Source of the DNA: JACVRW01 sp963819635
Lineage (GTDB): Bacteria > Actinomycetota > Thermoleophilia > Solirubrobacterales > Thermoleophilaceae
Length of the DNA: 64,000 nt
Assembly (NCBI GenBank): GCA_963819635.1
Contig: CAWFWX010000012.1
Span: 62,001 to 126,000 of the forward strand
Direction: 5' to 3'
A program made the translations under genes and the position numbers. Below are positions 28,277-36,324 of this stretch, piece by piece. Numbering within the stretch: the first letter of the stretch is position 1; each line of letters begins with the position of its first letter. The notes below the pieces were generated by a model. It did not search any database and had not been told where the DNA came from. It saw only the letters and a list, made by a program, of their open reading frames with translations.

Positions 28277-28313
28277 CAACGCTGCGCACCGGGCACCGCC
28301 CGGGGCTTGCGCA

Positions 28314-28775
28314 CTACTCCCCAAGCACCTTGATGATCATCCGCTTCGGCCGCCCGCCGTCGAACTCGCAGTAGAACACCTGCTGCCAGGGGCCGAGGTC
28401 GAGGCGGCCGTCCGTGACCGGAACGATCACCTGGTGGTGCACGAGCAGGTTCTTCAGGTGCGCGTCCCCGTTGTCCTCGCCGCCGCGGTGGTGGCGGTAG
28501 TCGCCCGGGTCGGGGAGCAGCTGGCGCGCGACGTCGTTCGCGGGCTCCTTCCAGCTCGGCGGCGCGACCTTGTCGAGCCACTCGAGGGTGTCCTCGTGCA
28601 GGCCGGGCTCGTCGTCGTTGATCCACACCGCGGCCGTGATGTGCATGGCGCCGACGAGTACGAGCCCCTCGCTGATCCCCGCCTCGTCGACGGCGTCCTG
28701 CACCTCGTCCGTGATCCGTATGAACTCGCGGCGGGCCTCCGTGTTGAAGGTGCGGTGGATCGTGTGAGACTTCAT
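28314..28775 (-). CDS. YjbQ family (UPF0047) protein
   Basis: A 153-residue protein with the family motifs V-G-A-M-H-I-T-A-A-V-W-I-N-D-D-E, D-A-H-L-K-N-L-L-V-H-H-Q-V-I-V-P-V and L-G-P-W-Q-Q-V-F-Y-C-E-F-D-G-G-R. E. coli YjbQ shows weak thiamine-phosphate synthase activity; the physiological role is open. The conserved histidines suggest a metal site. Its ATG lies five bases from the divergent SDR start. Confidence 0.9.
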   Translation of the reverse strand: MKSHTIHRTFNTEARREFIRITDEVQDAVDEAGISEGLVLVGAMHITAAVWINDDEPGLHEDTLEWLDKVAPPSWKEPANDVARQLLPDPGDYRHHRGGEDNGDAHLKNLLVHHQVIVPVTDGRLDLGPWQQVFYCEFDGGRPKRMIIKVLGE

Positions 28776-28780
28776 CGCTC

Positions 28781-29521
28781 ATGAACCTCGGTCTCGAAGG
28801 CAGGGTCTGTGTCGTGACCGGCGGCACGCGCGGGATCGGCGCCGCCACGGCACGCATGCTCGCGCAGGAGGGCGCGCGCGTGCTGACCGTGTCCCGCCAT
28901 GGCGCGGACGTGGAGCTCGACGTGACCGCCCCCGACGCGGGCGAGCGGGTGCTCGCGGCCTGTCCCGACGCGCCCTGGGCGCTGGTGAACGGCGCCGGCA
29001 CGAGCCAGGCGCGCGCGCTGGACGAGCTGACCGACGCGGACTGGAACGAGCAGTGGGAGCTCCACGTGATGGCTCCGATGAGGCTCATGCGCGCGCTCGC
29101 CCCGGTCATGGCCGAGGCCGGCGGCGGGCGGGTGGTGAACGTGAGCTCGTCCTCCGGCCGGCGCCCCTCGGGGCGGCTCGACGCCGCCTACTCGGTGACA
29201 AAGGCCGCGCAGCTGTCGCTCAGCCGCGTGTTCGCCGACTCGTTCGCGGCGAAGGGGGTGCTCGTGAACGCGGTGACTCCCGGGCCGGTGAGGGGCGAGC
29301 TCTGGGAGGGGGAGGGAGGCCTCGCCGACCAGATCGCCGCGCGCACGGGCCAGACTCGCGAGGAGGTGCTCGAGAGGACGAGCTCGGGACCTCCGCTCGG
29401 GCGCATGGCCAGCGCCGACGAGGTGGCCGCGGTGATCACCTTCCTGTGCTCCGAGCGCGCCTCGAACGTCGCCGGAGCGGCGTGGGCCGTGGACGGCGGC
29501 GCCGTGCCGACGATCGGCTAG
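28781..29521 (+). CDS. SDR family oxidoreductase
   Basis: A 246-residue classical short-chain dehydrogenase. Cofactor motif T-G-G-T-R-G-I-G (~12-19), N-G-A-G (~71), catalytic Ser in V-S-S-S-S-G-R and Y-S-V-T-K (Tyr/Lys). The residues after the second strand (S-R-H-G-A-D) may favour NADP. FabG-like but substrate unknown. It shares the palindromic stop CTAG at 29518-29521 with the convergent gene. Confidence 0.9.
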   Translation: MNLGLEGRVCVVTGGTRGIGAATARMLAQEGARVLTVSRHGADVELDVTAPDAGERVLAACPDAPWALVNGAGTSQARALDELTDADWNEQWELHVMAPMRLMRALAPVMAEAGGGRVVNVSSSSGRRPSGRLDAAYSVTKAAQLSLSRVFADSFAAKGVLVNAVTPGPVRGELWEGEGGLADQIAARTGQTREEVLERTSSGPPLGRMASADEVAAVITFLCSERASNVAGAAWAVDGGAVPTIG

Positions 29522-30522
29522 GGCGCCGAGCTGCGGACCGCGAGGTAGTGATACGCCACGGTGTTGGCGTTGACGTCAGTCGACGTCCCGAGCTGGAAGC
29601 CGGTCGCCTGGAGCGCTTGGATCCGGTTGTTGCCGCCCGCGGCCGCCGTGAAGAGGAGCGTGTTGTCGCCCGCGAGCGACGACGGGCGAGCGTTCGCCGC
29701 GCGCCCGGTGCCCGTGTCGTTCGCGCGGATCAGCGCGTAGGCGGGCTGGAACCCGACCGTCGCGATGTTGCGGTTGTCGCCGCCGTTGCCCGTGTAGGAC
29801 GCGACGTCGATTGAGTTGGCGACGTCGTTGAAGGCCACGTAGTGATACGCCACCCCGTTCGTGTTCGCCTCTGCGGCGGTGCCGGCGCTGAACCCGTCGG
29901 CGTCCAGCGAGGTGACGGCGGTCGTGGTCCCCGTCGAGGCGTCGAAGCCGAAGCTCCGCGTCATCCCCGACATGCGCGTCACGCCGCGCGCGGCGTTGTT
30001 CCCGAGCACGATCACCGCCTCCGGCGAGAAGCCGAAGCCGGTGAACGACCGGTTCGCGCCGTTGCCGGTGTAGTTGCCGACCCGCATGGCCTGGCTGTTC
30101 GCCCTGAACGCGACCCAGTGATAGGTGTCGCCGGTCACGTTCACGCGGTTGTTCGTGCCGACCGTGAAGCCGGTCGCGGTGAGCGACTGGATGTAGTCCG
30201 CGGCGAACGCGGTCGCCGTGCCCATCGGCTTCGATACGTCACCCGCCATCGTGGACGTGCGCGCCACGGCTTCGCGAGCGGCAGTCGACTTCACGATCAC
30301 GAAGTCGGGTTGGAAGCCGACTGCGATCGCGCGGCCGTCGACGCTGTTGCCCGCGTAGGTGCCGGTGGCCATCTTGATGGCGCCGGGGAAGATCGCAGCC
30401 GCCTGGAACGAGCTGCCGGAGTTCGAGATCGTCGCGACGAAGGCCGCGACGGCCACGGGGACCGCGAGCGCGAGCAGCGCCACGGCCAGCGCGACGGCGC
30501 GGCGGAAGCGGATGCGGCTCAC
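29518..30522 (-). CDS. secreted protein with three ~90-residue repeats
   Basis: A 334-residue protein from GTG 30522. Signal peptide (R-F-R-R-A-V-A-L-A-V-A-L-L-A-L-A) followed by F-V-A-T-I-S-N-S-G-S-S-F, which resembles the SipW-type signal of its neighbours. Three repeats at ~51-140, ~145-232 and ~238-330 each open with x-Y-(A/T)-G-N and G-F-(Q/S)-P-x-x-(V/A)-x-(V/L)-I and close with Y-H-(W/Y)-(V/L)-A. It looks like a beta-rich surface or matrix protein; no named domain recognised. GTGA overlap with the upstream gene puts it in the SipW operon. Confidence 0.75.
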   Translation of the reverse strand: MSRIRFRRAVALAVALLALAVPVAVAAFVATISNSGSSFQAAAIFPGAIKMATGTYAGNSVDGRAIAVGFQPDFVIVKSTAAREAVARTSTMAGDVSKPMGTATAFAADYIQSLTATGFTVGTNNRVNVTGDTYHWVAFRANSQAMRVGNYTGNGANRSFTGFGFSPEAVIVLGNNAARGVTRMSGMTRSFGFDASTGTTTAVTSLDADGFSAGTAAEANTNGVAYHYVAFNDVANSIDVASYTGNGGDNRNIATVGFQPAYALIRANDTGTGRAANARPSSLAGDNTLLFTAAAGGNNRIQALQATGFQLGTSTDVNANTVAYHYLAVRSSAP

Positions 30523-31112
30523 TGGTTCCTCGCTTCCCAGCGGAACGTCTGTGCCGCGTCGAGGGTCTGCGCCGCGAAGTTGTTCTGGAGCGTCACGTCG
30601 AACCGGTAGACGTGCACCTCGGCGGTCGTCCAGGTCTCGGGCGACCCGCTCAGCGGGTCCACCAGGCCCGACGCGTAATCGTCCGGGAAGCCCTGGAGCG
30701 TTCCGTTGTAGATCACGCCGTTCCCGGCGCCGATGTAGTTCGTTGCGTCGGCCTGGAAGTTCGTGCACGACTTGAAGGCCGGCGTGCTGGGGGTGTACGT
30801 GCCGCGCGTGACCGTGAGGTCGAGGTACTGGTCGAGGCCGCTGCCGGTGGTGGTGCCGTGGAGCCTGACCGTCGAGGCCAGGGAACCGTCGAATCTCACC
30901 CTGATGCAGGCGCTGGTGGTGTTGCCCGGCACCGCGTTCGACAGCGACATCAGGCTGGAGCCGTCGCCGTTGTCGGACAGCGCCACGCTGCCCGCCTCGA
31001 TGCGGTTGCCGTTGTTCGCCGTCGTCGCGGTGTACGCGGCGAAGGTGACTCCGCCCGCCAGCGGCACGAGGAGGGCGAGCGCGCCCAGCGCGCCGAAGCG
31101 CCGGAAGCGCAT
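30519..31112 (-). CDS. SipW-dependent secreted protein, TasA/CalY-like
   Basis: A 197-residue protein with an unusual signal: F-G-A-L-G-A-L-A-L-L-V-P-L-A-G-G-V-T-F-A-A-Y-T-A-T-T, then N-N-G-N-R-I-E-A-G-S-V-A-L. The A-A-Y/F-T-A-T-T-x-N-x-G-N-x-I-E-A-G pattern is that of camelysin/TasA proteins cleaved by SipW-type peptidases. Two cysteines (C in S-A-C-I-R and K-S-C-T-N) may form a disulfide. It probably polymerises or decorates the surface. Its ATG overlaps the peptidase stop. Confidence 0.8.
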   Translation of the reverse strand: MRFRRFGALGALALLVPLAGGVTFAAYTATTANNGNRIEAGSVALSDNGDGSSLMSLSNAVPGNTTSACIRVRFDGSLASTVRLHGTTTGSGLDQYLDLTVTRGTYTPSTPAFKSCTNFQADATNYIGAGNGVIYNGTLQGFPDDYASGLVDPLSGSPETWTTAEVHVYRFDVTLQNNFAAQTLDAAQTFRWEARNQ

Positions 31113-31672
31113 CAGTCGCTCCGCTTCTTCGGCCGCCACATGTCCGCGAGCAGGAACAGGCCGAGCGCCATCACGGCGCCGAGCACGGCGAGCCGCGCGT
31201 AGCGGGTGCCGAGCGCCGCGCGCGCGTACCCGAGCTTCGGGAGGTGGGCCACCACGCGGCCGATCTGGCCGTTCGTCTCCACGGTCCAGCGCTCGGGAGC
31301 GTCGTTCGCGTCGCCCAGGGTGACCATATAGGCGGTATCGCCCTCTACGCGCATCTTCTGAAGCCGGTGCGTGAGCTGGCGCGGCCGAAGCGGGTCCTGG
31401 AAGGTCACGATGTCGCCGGGGCGGGCGTCGAGCGGCGAGATGACCTCGTCGATCACGACCGAGCCGGTCTCGAGCGTCGGCTCCATGCTGCCCGAGATGA
31501 CCGTGAGCGACTTGAGCCCGAACACGCTGGGCAGGGTCACGATGCCGATCAGCCCGACTCCGAGCCCGAGGGCGGCCCAGAGGAGGAACGTGAGCGCCAG
31601 GTGCGCCGCCCGCCGCGCCGTTCGAGTCCAAGCGGGGGCCGTCGCCGTGAGGAGGCTGGTGCCGCCGGCCAC
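31112..31672 (-). CDS. signal peptidase I, SipW/ER type
   Basis: A 186-residue membrane peptidase. Helix 1 (L-A-L-T-F-L-L-W-A-A-L-G-L-G-V-G-L-I) precedes the nucleophile box V-I-S-G-S-M-E-P-T-L (Ser ~61). Next come G-D-I-V-T-F, T-H-R-L (His general base of the ER-type enzymes, rather than Lys) and G-D-A-N-D. A second helix lies at the C-terminus. The Ser-His arrangement and neighbours define the SipW group that processes TasA/CalY-like proteins. The gene sits between two of its presumed substrates. Confidence 0.9.
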   Translation of the reverse strand: MAGGTSLLTATAPAWTRTARRAAHLALTFLLWAALGLGVGLIGIVTLPSVFGLKSLTVISGSMEPTLETGSVVIDEVISPLDARPGDIVTFQDPLRPRQLTHRLQKMRVEGDTAYMVTLGDANDAPERWTVETNGQIGRVVAHLPKLGYARAALGTRYARLAVLGAVMALGLFLLADMWRPKKRSD

Positions 31673-31673
31673 G

Positions 31674-32177
31674 TTACCCGCCCGCCTTCGGCGTCGCCCA
31701 GCGCAGGCTCAGCTCGATCACGCGGCCCTGGACGGCGCGCGCCGCACTCGCGGGCGCTGAGATCCGGAACCGCACCCGCCGCTTCGCGCGCGCGTGGAAG
31801 GAGAGCTCGGCGCGCAGGTCGCTGAGCTTTCCGGCGTAGACGGTTTCGCGGCCGGCGGTGACGCGGATGCGGAGCTCGGCCGGCAGCTCGCCGCGGAGGC
31901 TGCGCAGCCGCGGCCGGACGATCAGGTCCCCGCCCGTGTAGTTCGACAGCTGGACGACGCCCGAGACCGACTGGCGTCCCGGAAGGAGGAGGCGCTCGGA
32001 GAGCAGCTCGCGGCCGACGGGCGTCACGCCGAGCTGGACGGAGGACTCCGCGACCAGCGAAACGTGAGCCGGCACCTCGTGGGTGCCGGTGGAAACGCGT
32101 GCGCTCGCCAGGGCGGCGAGCGAGAGGCTGACGCCGGCGACGAGGCCGGCCCAGCGCGCTATGGAGGTGGACTTCAT
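31674..32177 (-). CDS. secreted protein of the SipW cluster
   Basis: A 167-residue protein with a Sec signal (W-A-G-L-V-A-G-V-S-L-S-L-A-A-L-A-S-A), then an all-beta-looking domain (V-V-Q-L-S-N-Y-T-G-G-D-L-I-V-R-P, later V-R-F-R-I-S-A-P). No family recognised. Position immediately before the peptidase gene suggests an assembly partner or minor fibre component, like TapA in position but not visibly in sequence. Confidence 0.65.
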   Translation of the reverse strand: MKSTSIARWAGLVAGVSLSLAALASARVSTGTHEVPAHVSLVAESSVQLGVTPVGRELLSERLLLPGRQSVSGVVQLSNYTGGDLIVRPRLRSLRGELPAELRIRVTAGRETVYAGKLSDLRAELSFHARAKRRVRFRISAPASAARAVQGRVIELSLRWATPKAGG

Positions 32178-32247
32178 GGAGGTCCGTGCCCCGGAAGGGC
32201 CGCCATGGGCTCAAACGTCGAGCCCATGGCGGCGATGCGGGGCTCCC

Positions 32248-32858
32248 CTAGTTGTTCTGCGCCTCCCAGGTGAAGCTGTGGCTGCCCGAGTCGAGAGCCG
32301 AGGTGTGAGCGTTCGGCGTCGCGTCGTCAACCGTGTAGATCGTGAAGCGGTAGTCCTCGGTGTCGCCGGTGGACCAGGCGGCGGCCGCGGCCTTGCCGTC
32401 GATGCCCGCGGCGTAGGTCGTCGGGAACTGGTCCAGCCCGGCGTCGAACGGAGTGCTCGAGTCGCTGAAGCCCGTGCAGTTCATGTTCGCCGCCGGGGCG
32501 CGTGAGGCCGCTGCCGCGCTCGACCTTGAGGCGGAAGGCCGCGCCGTTCGTGACGGCGTTGCGGTAGAGCTTGACCGCCGAGGCGAGCGAGCCCGAGTAG
32601 CGTGACCCGGATGCACGCCGCGGTGGGGCCGTTGCCCGAGCCCGGCTTCTGGTTCAGCGCGTTGTAGAGCACGCCGGTGCTGGCGTCGCTGTCGCCGATC
32701 GCGACGGTGCCGGCCTCGATCTGGTTGCCCGGGTTGGAAGTGGTCGCGGTGAAGGCGGCCGAGGTCGTGAAGACCGCGACGCCGGCCATGACGGCCACCA
32801 CTGCGACGGTGAGGAAAATACGGACCTTCCTGCCCTCTGAATCGTTGTTCTTTCGCAT
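32248..32858 (-). pseudogene. SipW-dependent TasA/CalY-like protein, two frame changes
   Basis: The N-terminus (frame of ATG 32858) carries V-F-T-T-S-A-A-F-T-A-T-T-S-N-P-G-N-Q-I-E and ends in T-A-A-C-I-R-V-T. A middle part reads in a second frame (Y-S-G-S-L-A-S-A-V-K-L-Y-R-N), and the end in a third (M-N-C-T-G-F-S-D-S-S-T-P-F to F-T-W-E-A-Q-N-N). One extra base near 32600 and a second indel near 32510 are implied. The assembled ~200-residue product parallels the intact CalY-like protein downstream (same C-I-R-V, N-C-T/S-C-T-N, and W-E-A-x-N end). GGAAGGAG precedes the start. Confidence 0.75.
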
Positions 32859-32889
32859 CTCCCCCGCTCCTTCCGGTTCTTGAGTCTGG

Positions 32890-32916
32890 GTTAGGTTCCA
32901 GTGACCTGCGTTAGGT
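32890..32916. promoter_or_regulatory. direct repeat GTTAGGT x2, possible regulator site
   Basis: GTTAGGT occurs at 32890-32896 and 32910-32916, exactly 20 bases apart (about two helical turns), 32 to 58 bases upstream of the SipW-cluster start. This is the usual arrangement for a dimeric response regulator. Nearby, GGGGAA (32938) and TTCCCC (32971) can pair around an ACGAC/GTCGT hairpin. No protein partner is known. Confidence 0.3.
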
Positions 32917-33030
32917 GCAATTCGAGCGGCGCCGTAGGGGAAAGGACGACGCCGCTGAGTCGTTGTCGGCTTCCCCCTCCCCGATCTGAGGTATGTGGAC
33001 GGATGTTCGACCGCCGATACGACGCCTAAG

Positions 33031-33732
33031 GTGGGGTCGGTGACGACCTTCGCGTACCGGATTAGGCGCTCGAATCGCGCTCTACATGCGCGAATTCAGG
33101 TCGACGCCGAGGGCGTGGAGGTAGTACTTCCAAACCATTTCCCCATCCGGAATGTTGAGCCATTCGTCCAGGAGAAACGTCCATGGATCGAGCGGACGCT
33201 CCGGCGGCTGAGGGAGTCCGAGGAGCAGTTTCCGCCCGCGCGGGTGTGCGATGGAGGGGAGGTTCCGTACCTCGGGGAACGGCTGGCATTGAGGGTGAGG
33301 GTCGAGCCCTCGAGGAGCCGTCCGCACGTCGCCCGGCACGGGTTGGAGCTGCGCGTGGCGGTGGGCCCCGAGACCTCGTTGGACCGTGCTCTCGAGGCCT
33401 GGTACCGCCGCCGCGCACGCGTCGAGGTGGCGCCCCGGCTGGACGCCGCGGTGGCGCGCGCCGGGCGGAGCTACAGCTCGCTCCAGATCCGCGGGCAGCG
33501 CACACGCTGGGCGAGCTGCTCCACGAGCGGAGCGATGAGCTTCAACTGGAGGCTTCTACTGGCCCCGGCCGAGATCCTGGACTACGTGGTCGAGCACGAG
33601 GTGGCGCACCTGGACGTGCAGGACCACTCAGCGCGCTTCTGGAGGCTGCTGGGCACGCGCTGCGCGGAGTGGCGCGAGCACGAGGCGTGGCTGCGGCGGC
33701 ACGGGCACGCGCTGCGGCTGGTCTCGTCGTAG
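33031..33732 (+). CDS. YgjP/DUF45-type M48-like metallopeptidase
   Basis: A ~233-residue zinc-peptidase-like protein. The N-terminal part (Y-R-I-R-R-S-N-R-A-L-H-A-R-I) and C-terminal V-V-E-H-E-V-A-H-L-D-V-Q-D-H-S (HExxH plus a downstream His) match YgjP. The W-A-S-C-S-T-S-G-A-M-S-F-N-W-R-L motif is also family-typical. Starts at GTG 33031 (preceded by TACGAC seven bases upstream) or GTG 33040 (preceded by AAGGTGGGG) are both possible. Confidence 0.85.
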   Translation: MGSVTTFAYRIRRSNRALHARIQVDAEGVEVVLPNHFPIRNVEPFVQEKRPWIERTLRRLRESEEQFPPARVCDGGEVPYLGERLALRVRVEPSRSRPHVARHGLELRVAVGPETSLDRALEAWYRRRARVEVAPRLDAAVARAGRSYSSLQIRGQRTRWASCSTSGAMSFNWRLLLAPAEILDYVVEHEVAHLDVQDHSARFWRLLGTRCAEWREHEAWLRRHGHALRLVSS

Positions 33733-33753
33733 CGCCGGCTGCCCCGGGCCCGC

Positions 33754-34482
33754 CTACTCCCAGCGGAAGTAGCGCATCGCCAGGAACAGGCCCGCCGCCG
33801 CCCACGCCGCCACGACCAGCGCCGCCGTGCCGGCGTCGCCGCCACCGCCCACGATCGCCTGCGAGAGCCCGTCGATCAGGTGCTTCAGCGGCAGCGCCTC
33901 GGCGATCGCCTTGAGCGCCTCGGGGAGGTCGTCGGCCGAGTAGAAGACCCCGGAGATGAAGATGAGCGGCAGAAAGATCGCGTTCGTGTAGGCCGGAGCG
34001 GCGTCCTCGTTCGGGATGGCCTGAGCGAATGCCACGCCCAGCGAGGCGAAGCAGACGACGCCGAGGAACGTGAAGGCCAGCAGCAGGAGCGGGTCGTGGG
34101 GCCAGTCGACCCCGTAGACGACGTTGCCGATCACCACGACCAGGGCCACCTGGAGGCAGGCGTTCAGGGTCGCCGAGCCGATGATGCCCGCCAGGTACGC
34201 GCCGGCGGGTATGGGAGTGCCGCGGATGCGCTTCAGGACCCCCTCGTCGCGCAGCAGCGTGAGGTTGAACGCGAGCGCCGTGAAGGTCGTGGCCAGGACG
34301 CCCATCCCGGCCACGCCCGGGATCAGGACCTCGAGCTCGTCCGACTCGCTCGCGAACGCGGTTGCGATCAGCACGAGCAGCAGGAGCGGCAGCAGGAAGT
34401 TGAAGAACGCTGCGCTCGGGTTGCGCCAGAACAGCTTGCGCTCGAAGCGGAACTGCTCCCATGCCAGCGCCACCGGGCTCAC
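33754..34482 (-). CDS. ABC-2 type transporter permease
   Basis: A 242-residue six-helix permease. It begins W-E-Q-F-R-F-E-R-K-L-F-W-R-N-P-S-A-A-F-F-N-F and has the ABC-2 features R-D-E-G-V-L-K-R-I-R-G-T-P-I-P and F-I-S-G-V-F-Y-S-A-D-D-L-P. GTG start overlaps the stop of the ATPase gene (GTGA), so the pair forms one exporter. Probably drug or lipid export. Confidence 0.9.
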   Translation of the reverse strand: MSPVALAWEQFRFERKLFWRNPSAAFFNFLLPLLLLVLIATAFASESDELEVLIPGVAGMGVLATTFTALAFNLTLLRDEGVLKRIRGTPIPAGAYLAGIIGSATLNACLQVALVVVIGNVVYGVDWPHDPLLLLAFTFLGVVCFASLGVAFAQAIPNEDAAPAYTNAIFLPLIFISGVFYSADDLPEALKAIAEALPLKHLIDGLSQAIVGGGGDAGTAALVVAAWAAAGLFLAMRYFRWE

Positions 34483-35336
34483 GCCGAGTCCGCCTCGGCC
34501 GTGAGCTCGAGGTAGACCTCCTCGAGCGTCGGGCGCGTCACCTCGAGGCCCTCGAGGCGCTCGCCGCGCCCGATCGCGTCGCGTGTGAGGCGGTGGAGGA
34601 GCTCGGTCGGGTCGTCGGTCTGGTGCTCCACCCGGCTGCCGCCGGACAGGTACGACACGCGATAGCGCGAGCTGCCCGGCCCGAGCTCGTCCGGCGGGCC
34701 CTCGGCGACGATGCGGCCCTCCTTGACGATCGCCACACGGTCGGCGAGCTCGTGGGCCTCATCCAGGTAGTGGGTGGTGAGGAGGACTGTCTTCCCGAGC
34801 TCCTTCAGGGTCCTGACGACGCCCCACGCGGTGCGCCGGGCCGCCGGGTCGAAGCCGGTGGTCGGCTCGTCGAGGAAGACCAGCTCGGGGTCGCCGACCA
34901 GCGCCAGGGCGAGATCCAGGCGGCGCCGCTGGCCTCCGGAGAGCTCCTTCGTGCGCGAGTCCGCCTTCTCGCTGAGGCCGACGAGCTCGATGGTCTCGCC
35001 AGGATCGCGCGGCTTCTCGTAGGCCTTGGAGAAGTGCTCCACGGCCTCGCGCACGGTCACGCGCGGGTAGAACCCGCAGCTCTGGAGGACGATGCCCACG
35101 CGCTGCTGAAGCTCCCGGTCGCGCTCGGCCGGGTCGTGGCCCAGCACCCGGACGTCGCCCGCGGAGCGGCGCCGGTAGCCCTCGAGGATCTCGACGGTGG
35201 TCGTCTTCCCGGCCCCGTTCGGGCCGAGCAGCCCGAAGACCTCGCCTCGCTCGACCTCGAAGGACACCCCGCGGACGGCCTCGACGGCCCCGTAGTCCTT
35301 GCGGAGCTCGTGCACCTCTATGGCCGCGGATCCCAC
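34479..35336 (-). CDS. ABC transporter ATP-binding protein (DrrA-like)
   Basis: A ~285-residue ATPase with Walker A G-P-N-G-A-G-K-T-T, signature L-S-G-G-Q-R-R-R, Walker B L-V-F-L-D-E-P-T-T-G-F-D-P and switch T-T-H-Y. The ~60-residue C-terminal extension ends T-L-E-E-V-Y-L-E-L-T, as in DrrA/NodI-type exporters. I chose GTG 35336 because the domain begins there (S-A-I-E-V-H-E-L-R-K); an ATG 51 bases upstream is possible. Confidence 0.9.
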   Translation of the reverse strand: MGSAAIEVHELRKDYGAVEAVRGVSFEVERGEVFGLLGPNGAGKTTTVEILEGYRRRSAGDVRVLGHDPAERDRELQQRVGIVLQSCGFYPRVTVREAVEHFSKAYEKPRDPGETIELVGLSEKADSRTKELSGGQRRRLDLALALVGDPELVFLDEPTTGFDPAARRTAWGVVRTLKELGKTVLLTTHYLDEAHELADRVAIVKEGRIVAEGPPDELGPGSSRYRVSYLSGGSRVEHQTDDPTELLHRLTRDAIGRGERLEGLEVTRPTLEEVYLELTAEADSA

Positions 35337-35435
35337 TCGGGCGAGGTTATCCGGCGCCCCCGAAAAACTTTTCTCGGCGGGGCGCAAGTTTTCTCGACAG
35401 CCGCCGTTTCAGGGCGTGAGTTTCCGCAGGGGTAC

Positions 35436-36200
35436 TCAAACGCCGGCGCCGGTGCCGCCCCTTCCCTCGCCACCAGAGAAGCGGGCGGCGCCGGCCCAGG
35501 CGGTCGCCTGGGTCGGCCGGCCGTTCTCGGCCTCGAGCGCCAGGCCCTCCTCGAAGGTCAGCCCGACTCCCTCGATAGCGGCGCGCCGGTCCGCCAGCAT
35601 CGTGTCCTGCGGGAAGCGCGCCAGCGCCTCGGCGAACTCGAGCGCGCGCTCCACGTGCCGCCCCGCCGGCACGATCTCGGTCACGAGGCCCATGGCGTAC
35701 GCCTCCTCGGCGTCCACGATCCGCCCCGTCAGGATCAGGTCGAGCGCCCGCCCCAGCCCCACGATCCGTGGCAGCCGCTGGGTGCCGCCGTCCACGAGCG
35801 GCACGCCCCAGCGCCGCTCCGGGAACCCGAGGGCCGAGTCATGCGTGACGATCCGCAGGTCGCACCAGAGCGCCAGCTCCAGCCCGCCTGCCAGGCACCA
35901 GCCCGAGATCGCCGCGATGGTCGGCTTCGGCGATATCACGCGGCTCACACCGAGCGGGCCGCGCGGATCCTCGAGCCGGGGGCCGAAGCTCTCGATGGCC
36001 TTGAGGTCGGCTCCCGCGCAGAACGCGACGCCGCCGGCGCCCGTGATCACGAGCACGCGCGCGCCGTCATCGTCCACGAAGCGGTCGTAGGCCGCCGCGA
36101 TCAGCTCGGCCGTGGGGCCGTCGATCGCGTTGCGCCGCTCCTGGCGGTCGATCGTGAGCAGGGCGGCGGCGCCGCGCCGCTCATAGGTCACCGGGTCCAT
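35436..36200 (-). CDS. enoyl-CoA hydratase/isomerase family protein
   Basis: A 254-residue crotonase. The oxyanion-hole segments are F-C-A-G-A-D-L-K-A (~60-68) and S-G-W-C-L-A-G-G-L-E-L-A (~98-110); G-F-P-E-R-R-W-G-V-P holds the usual Glu position. The ending (after ~240) is G/A-rich. Probable beta-oxidation or related CoA chemistry; no partner genes adjoin, so the pathway is open. Confidence 0.88.
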   Translation of the reverse strand: MDPVTYERRGAAALLTIDRQERRNAIDGPTAELIAAAYDRFVDDDGARVLVITGAGGVAFCAGADLKAIESFGPRLEDPRGPLGVSRVISPKPTIAAISGWCLAGGLELALWCDLRIVTHDSALGFPERRWGVPLVDGGTQRLPRIVGLGRALDLILTGRIVDAEEAYAMGLVTEIVPAGRHVERALEFAEALARFPQDTMLADRRAAIEGVGLTFEEGLALEAENGRPTQATAWAGAARFSGGEGRGGTGAGV

Positions 36201-36284
36201 GAGCGCACTTTCTCAGAAGGTTCACATCGGGTGGCCTCGCGCCGAGGAGCATCGGCGGTGCAGAGATCCCCTCCTCGCACGGCG

Positions 36285-36307
36285 CGACCCCGGTCCAACC
36301 GGGGTCG
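36285..36307 (-). terminator. perfect 10-bp hairpin, possible terminator
   Basis: CGACCCCGGT (36285-36294) and ACCGGGGTCG (36298-36307) form a ten-base perfect stem with a three-base loop. It lies 18 bases past the stop of the gene ending at 36325 and before the enoyl-CoA hydratase start. No T-run follows on either strand, so intrinsic termination is not assured; it may instead be a REP-type palindrome. Confidence 0.4.
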
Positions 36308-36324
36308 TGTCATTTAGGGACTGG

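Noticed and set aside
36285..36307. Third member of the structured element family
   Set aside because: The hairpin is perfect but simple, lacks the GCGAACG-CGGCATTGAGG flank and the TATA loop, so I keep it apart from elements A and B.
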